A stretch of 6,787 nucleotides of DNA from JBGVMW01 sp045125095 (GTDB lineage: Bacteria > Bacillota > Clostridia > Lachnospirales > Lachnospiraceae). The position numbers and the translations under genes are program-made. The stretch is taken from positions 1-6,787 of the forward strand of contig JBGVMW010000122.1 of the NCBI GenBank assembly GCA_045125095.1. The letters are read 5' to 3'. The notes beneath the pieces are model-generated. The model was given only the letters and a program-made list of their open reading frames with translations. It was not told where the DNA came from and did no database searches. Shown here one piece after another: positions 6,309 to 6,787 of this stretch (positions within the stretch are counted from its first letter, which is position 1; every line of letters starts with the position of its first letter).

Positions 6309-6363
6309 TTTATCTGCTTATAAACAAATAGAATGTGCTTCTACATATTTATAAGCAGATAAA
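6309..6363. repeat. Perfect 16-bp inverted repeat upstream of the DUF6462-like gene
   Basis: TTTATCTGCTTATAAA (6309-6324) is the exact reverse complement of 6348-6363. The 23-base centre holds a further pair, TAGAA (6329-6333) with TTCTA (6339-6343), so a long cruciform or hairpin can form. No T run follows on either strand, which argues against a terminator. It lies 25 bases upstream of the DUF6462-like ATG and may be an operator, a recombinase site or part of an origin of transfer. Confidence 0.7.
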
Positions 6364-6467
6364 AACTGCATTACAGGTGGCAGGTCATTACTCTGCCCAC
6401 ATCGGTCTTGCACCGTCATTCAAATTGACCGGATCTCAAATTTCTCTGAAATTCGGAAGTATCATTA

Positions 6468-6596
6468 TCACAGATATGCTTCATCGCCCTGTGCAACTGC
6501 TACACATTTTGCCAAATTCTTCTCGCTCCATACCTTTGCTTCAATGTAGTGTTTCAACATTTCCTCACATTCACTCAAAAAGAGCAGGTATCTCAT
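6468..6596 (-). CDS. Possible 42-codon ORF, unrecognised (possibly a remnant)
   Basis: On the - strand an ATG at 6596 opens a 42-residue frame, MRYLLFLSECEEMLKHYIEA continuing to AVAQGDEAYL. The composition is protein-like, with an amphipathic helix pattern, unlike the surrounding frames. The same frame upstream reads EPLGRFA before the ATG but meets a TGA at 6627-6629, so it may be the surviving part of a longer gene. The ribosome site is weak (AGGCAGG about six bases upstream). I do not recognise a family. Between 6364 and 6467 I see only a short GGCAG/CTGCC hairpin (6379-6397). Confidence 0.35.
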   Translation of the reverse strand: MRYLLFLSECEEMLKHYIEAKVWSEKNLAKCVAVAQGDEAYL

Positions 6597-6653
6597 GGCG
6601 AACCTGCCTAGTGGCTCCGCATATCCTCACGTCCTGTATGCAATCAGTGTTAG

Positions 6654-6725
6654 AGTCGGGTAGGATTAACCATTTTTAGTCGGCTTAAATTAACCAATTT
6701 AAGCCAAGTAGAAATAACCAATGTA
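6654..6725. repeat. Three tandem 24-bp imperfect repeats, possible insertion-sequence end
   Basis: Units at 6654-6677, 6678-6701 and 6702-6725 share an AGTCGG (or AGCCAA) start and a TTAACCA (or ATAACCA) core, the cores at 6666, 6690 and 6714, exactly 24 apart. A perfect 10-bp inverted repeat, GGCTTAAATT with AATTTAAGCC, spans 6682-6705 across units two and three. Multiple internal repeats behind a TG terminus (TGTTAGAGTC from 6648) recall the ends of IS21-family elements, whose transposase gene would start beyond the window. This assignment is tentative. Confidence 0.6.
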
Positions 6726-6761
6726 CCAGTTATTCCTTTCTTTAGTTTATTCTGTTTTTGG

Positions 6762-6779
6762 TAAAGGAGATAATTCTCC
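6762..6779 (+). promoter_or_regulatory. Ribosome-site-like AAAGGAG inside a small hairpin
   Basis: AAAGGAGA (6763-6770) is followed by TAAT and TCTCC; GGAGA (6766-6770) pairs with TCTCC (6775-6779), so the possible ribosome binding site of a gene starting past the window can be hidden in a hairpin. No start codon is visible before the end. Confidence 0.3.
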
Positions 6780-6787
6780 AGCAGTTA

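Larger units (their letters stand above)
4398..6787 (-). mobile_element. Integrative (Tn916-like) element, integrase end; far end outside window
   Basis: The left boundary is inferred from the point where the ATPase reading frame loses conservation, between about 4389 and 4407; 4398 is an estimate. Inside lie terminal short repeats, then on the - strand the integrase, a ribbon-helix-helix protein and a DUF6462-like small protein, the usual integration-control end of Clostridia conjugative or mobilizable elements. No relaxase, coupling protein or second att site is visible, so the size and class cannot be fixed. Material after about 6648 may belong to a separate insertion sequence. Confidence 0.7.

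Noticed and set aside
6335..6679. 114-codon + strand frame upstream of the DUF6462-like gene
   Set aside because: Starts inside the 16-bp inverted repeat centre, has no ribosome site and no recognisable domain; it runs into the 24-bp repeats.

Overview
The window looks like an accessory region of a low-GC Firmicutes chromosome, most likely a gut Clostridia/Lachnospiraceae. This rests on AT-rich sequence, strong AGGAGG-type ribosome binding sites, consensus TTGACA/TATAAT promoters and the families present (P-loop kinase tail, Tn916-type integrase, DUF6462-like small protein). No species can be named from the sequence alone.

Left part (1-1440, + strand): the C-terminal part of a P-loop nucleoside/nucleotide-kinase-like gene (2-430) is followed by about 600 bases without a convincing gene. 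That stretch holds a very regular array of 18 heptamers, TGGCTAT alternating with ATAGCCA every 16 bases, arranged as three blocks of about 87 bp (492-789). A separate pair of strong hairpins closed by two CCATGG palindromes follows (787-876). A small unrecognised gene of about 64 codons (TTG start at 1046) comes next, then a strong intrinsic terminator (1350-1386).

Middle part (1438-4400, + strand): a good promoter drives a tightly packed, translationally coupled operon. It encodes a RloA-like (COG1106/AAA15) ATPase, a RloB-like TOPRIM-type protein, and a second, different ABC/SMC-type ATPase. RloA/RloB pairs are related to the AbiL/PARIS-like group of anti-phage abortive systems, so this is probably a defence operon. 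The third gene is broken: after its H-loop (ATHS) the conserved sequence stops and an AT-rich, non-coding-like tail takes over.

Right part (about 4398-6787, genes on the - strand): an integrative element has apparently entered the third ATPase gene. It shows a terminal zone with two sets of short direct repeats, a Tn916-family tyrosine integrase (4569-5807), a ribbon-helix-helix protein (5852-6019), a promoter overlapped by twin 15-bp operators (6050-6097), and a DUF6462-like excisionase-type protein (6105-6284). Upstream of these lies a 16-bp inverted repeat (6309-6363) and a weak 42-codon ORF. The far end of the element is outside the window. Three 24-bp repeats (6654-6725) near the right edge look like the end of another insertion sequence, possibly IS21-like.

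Together the window shows a defence operon whose last gene has been cut by a mobile element that carries its own integration and control module.
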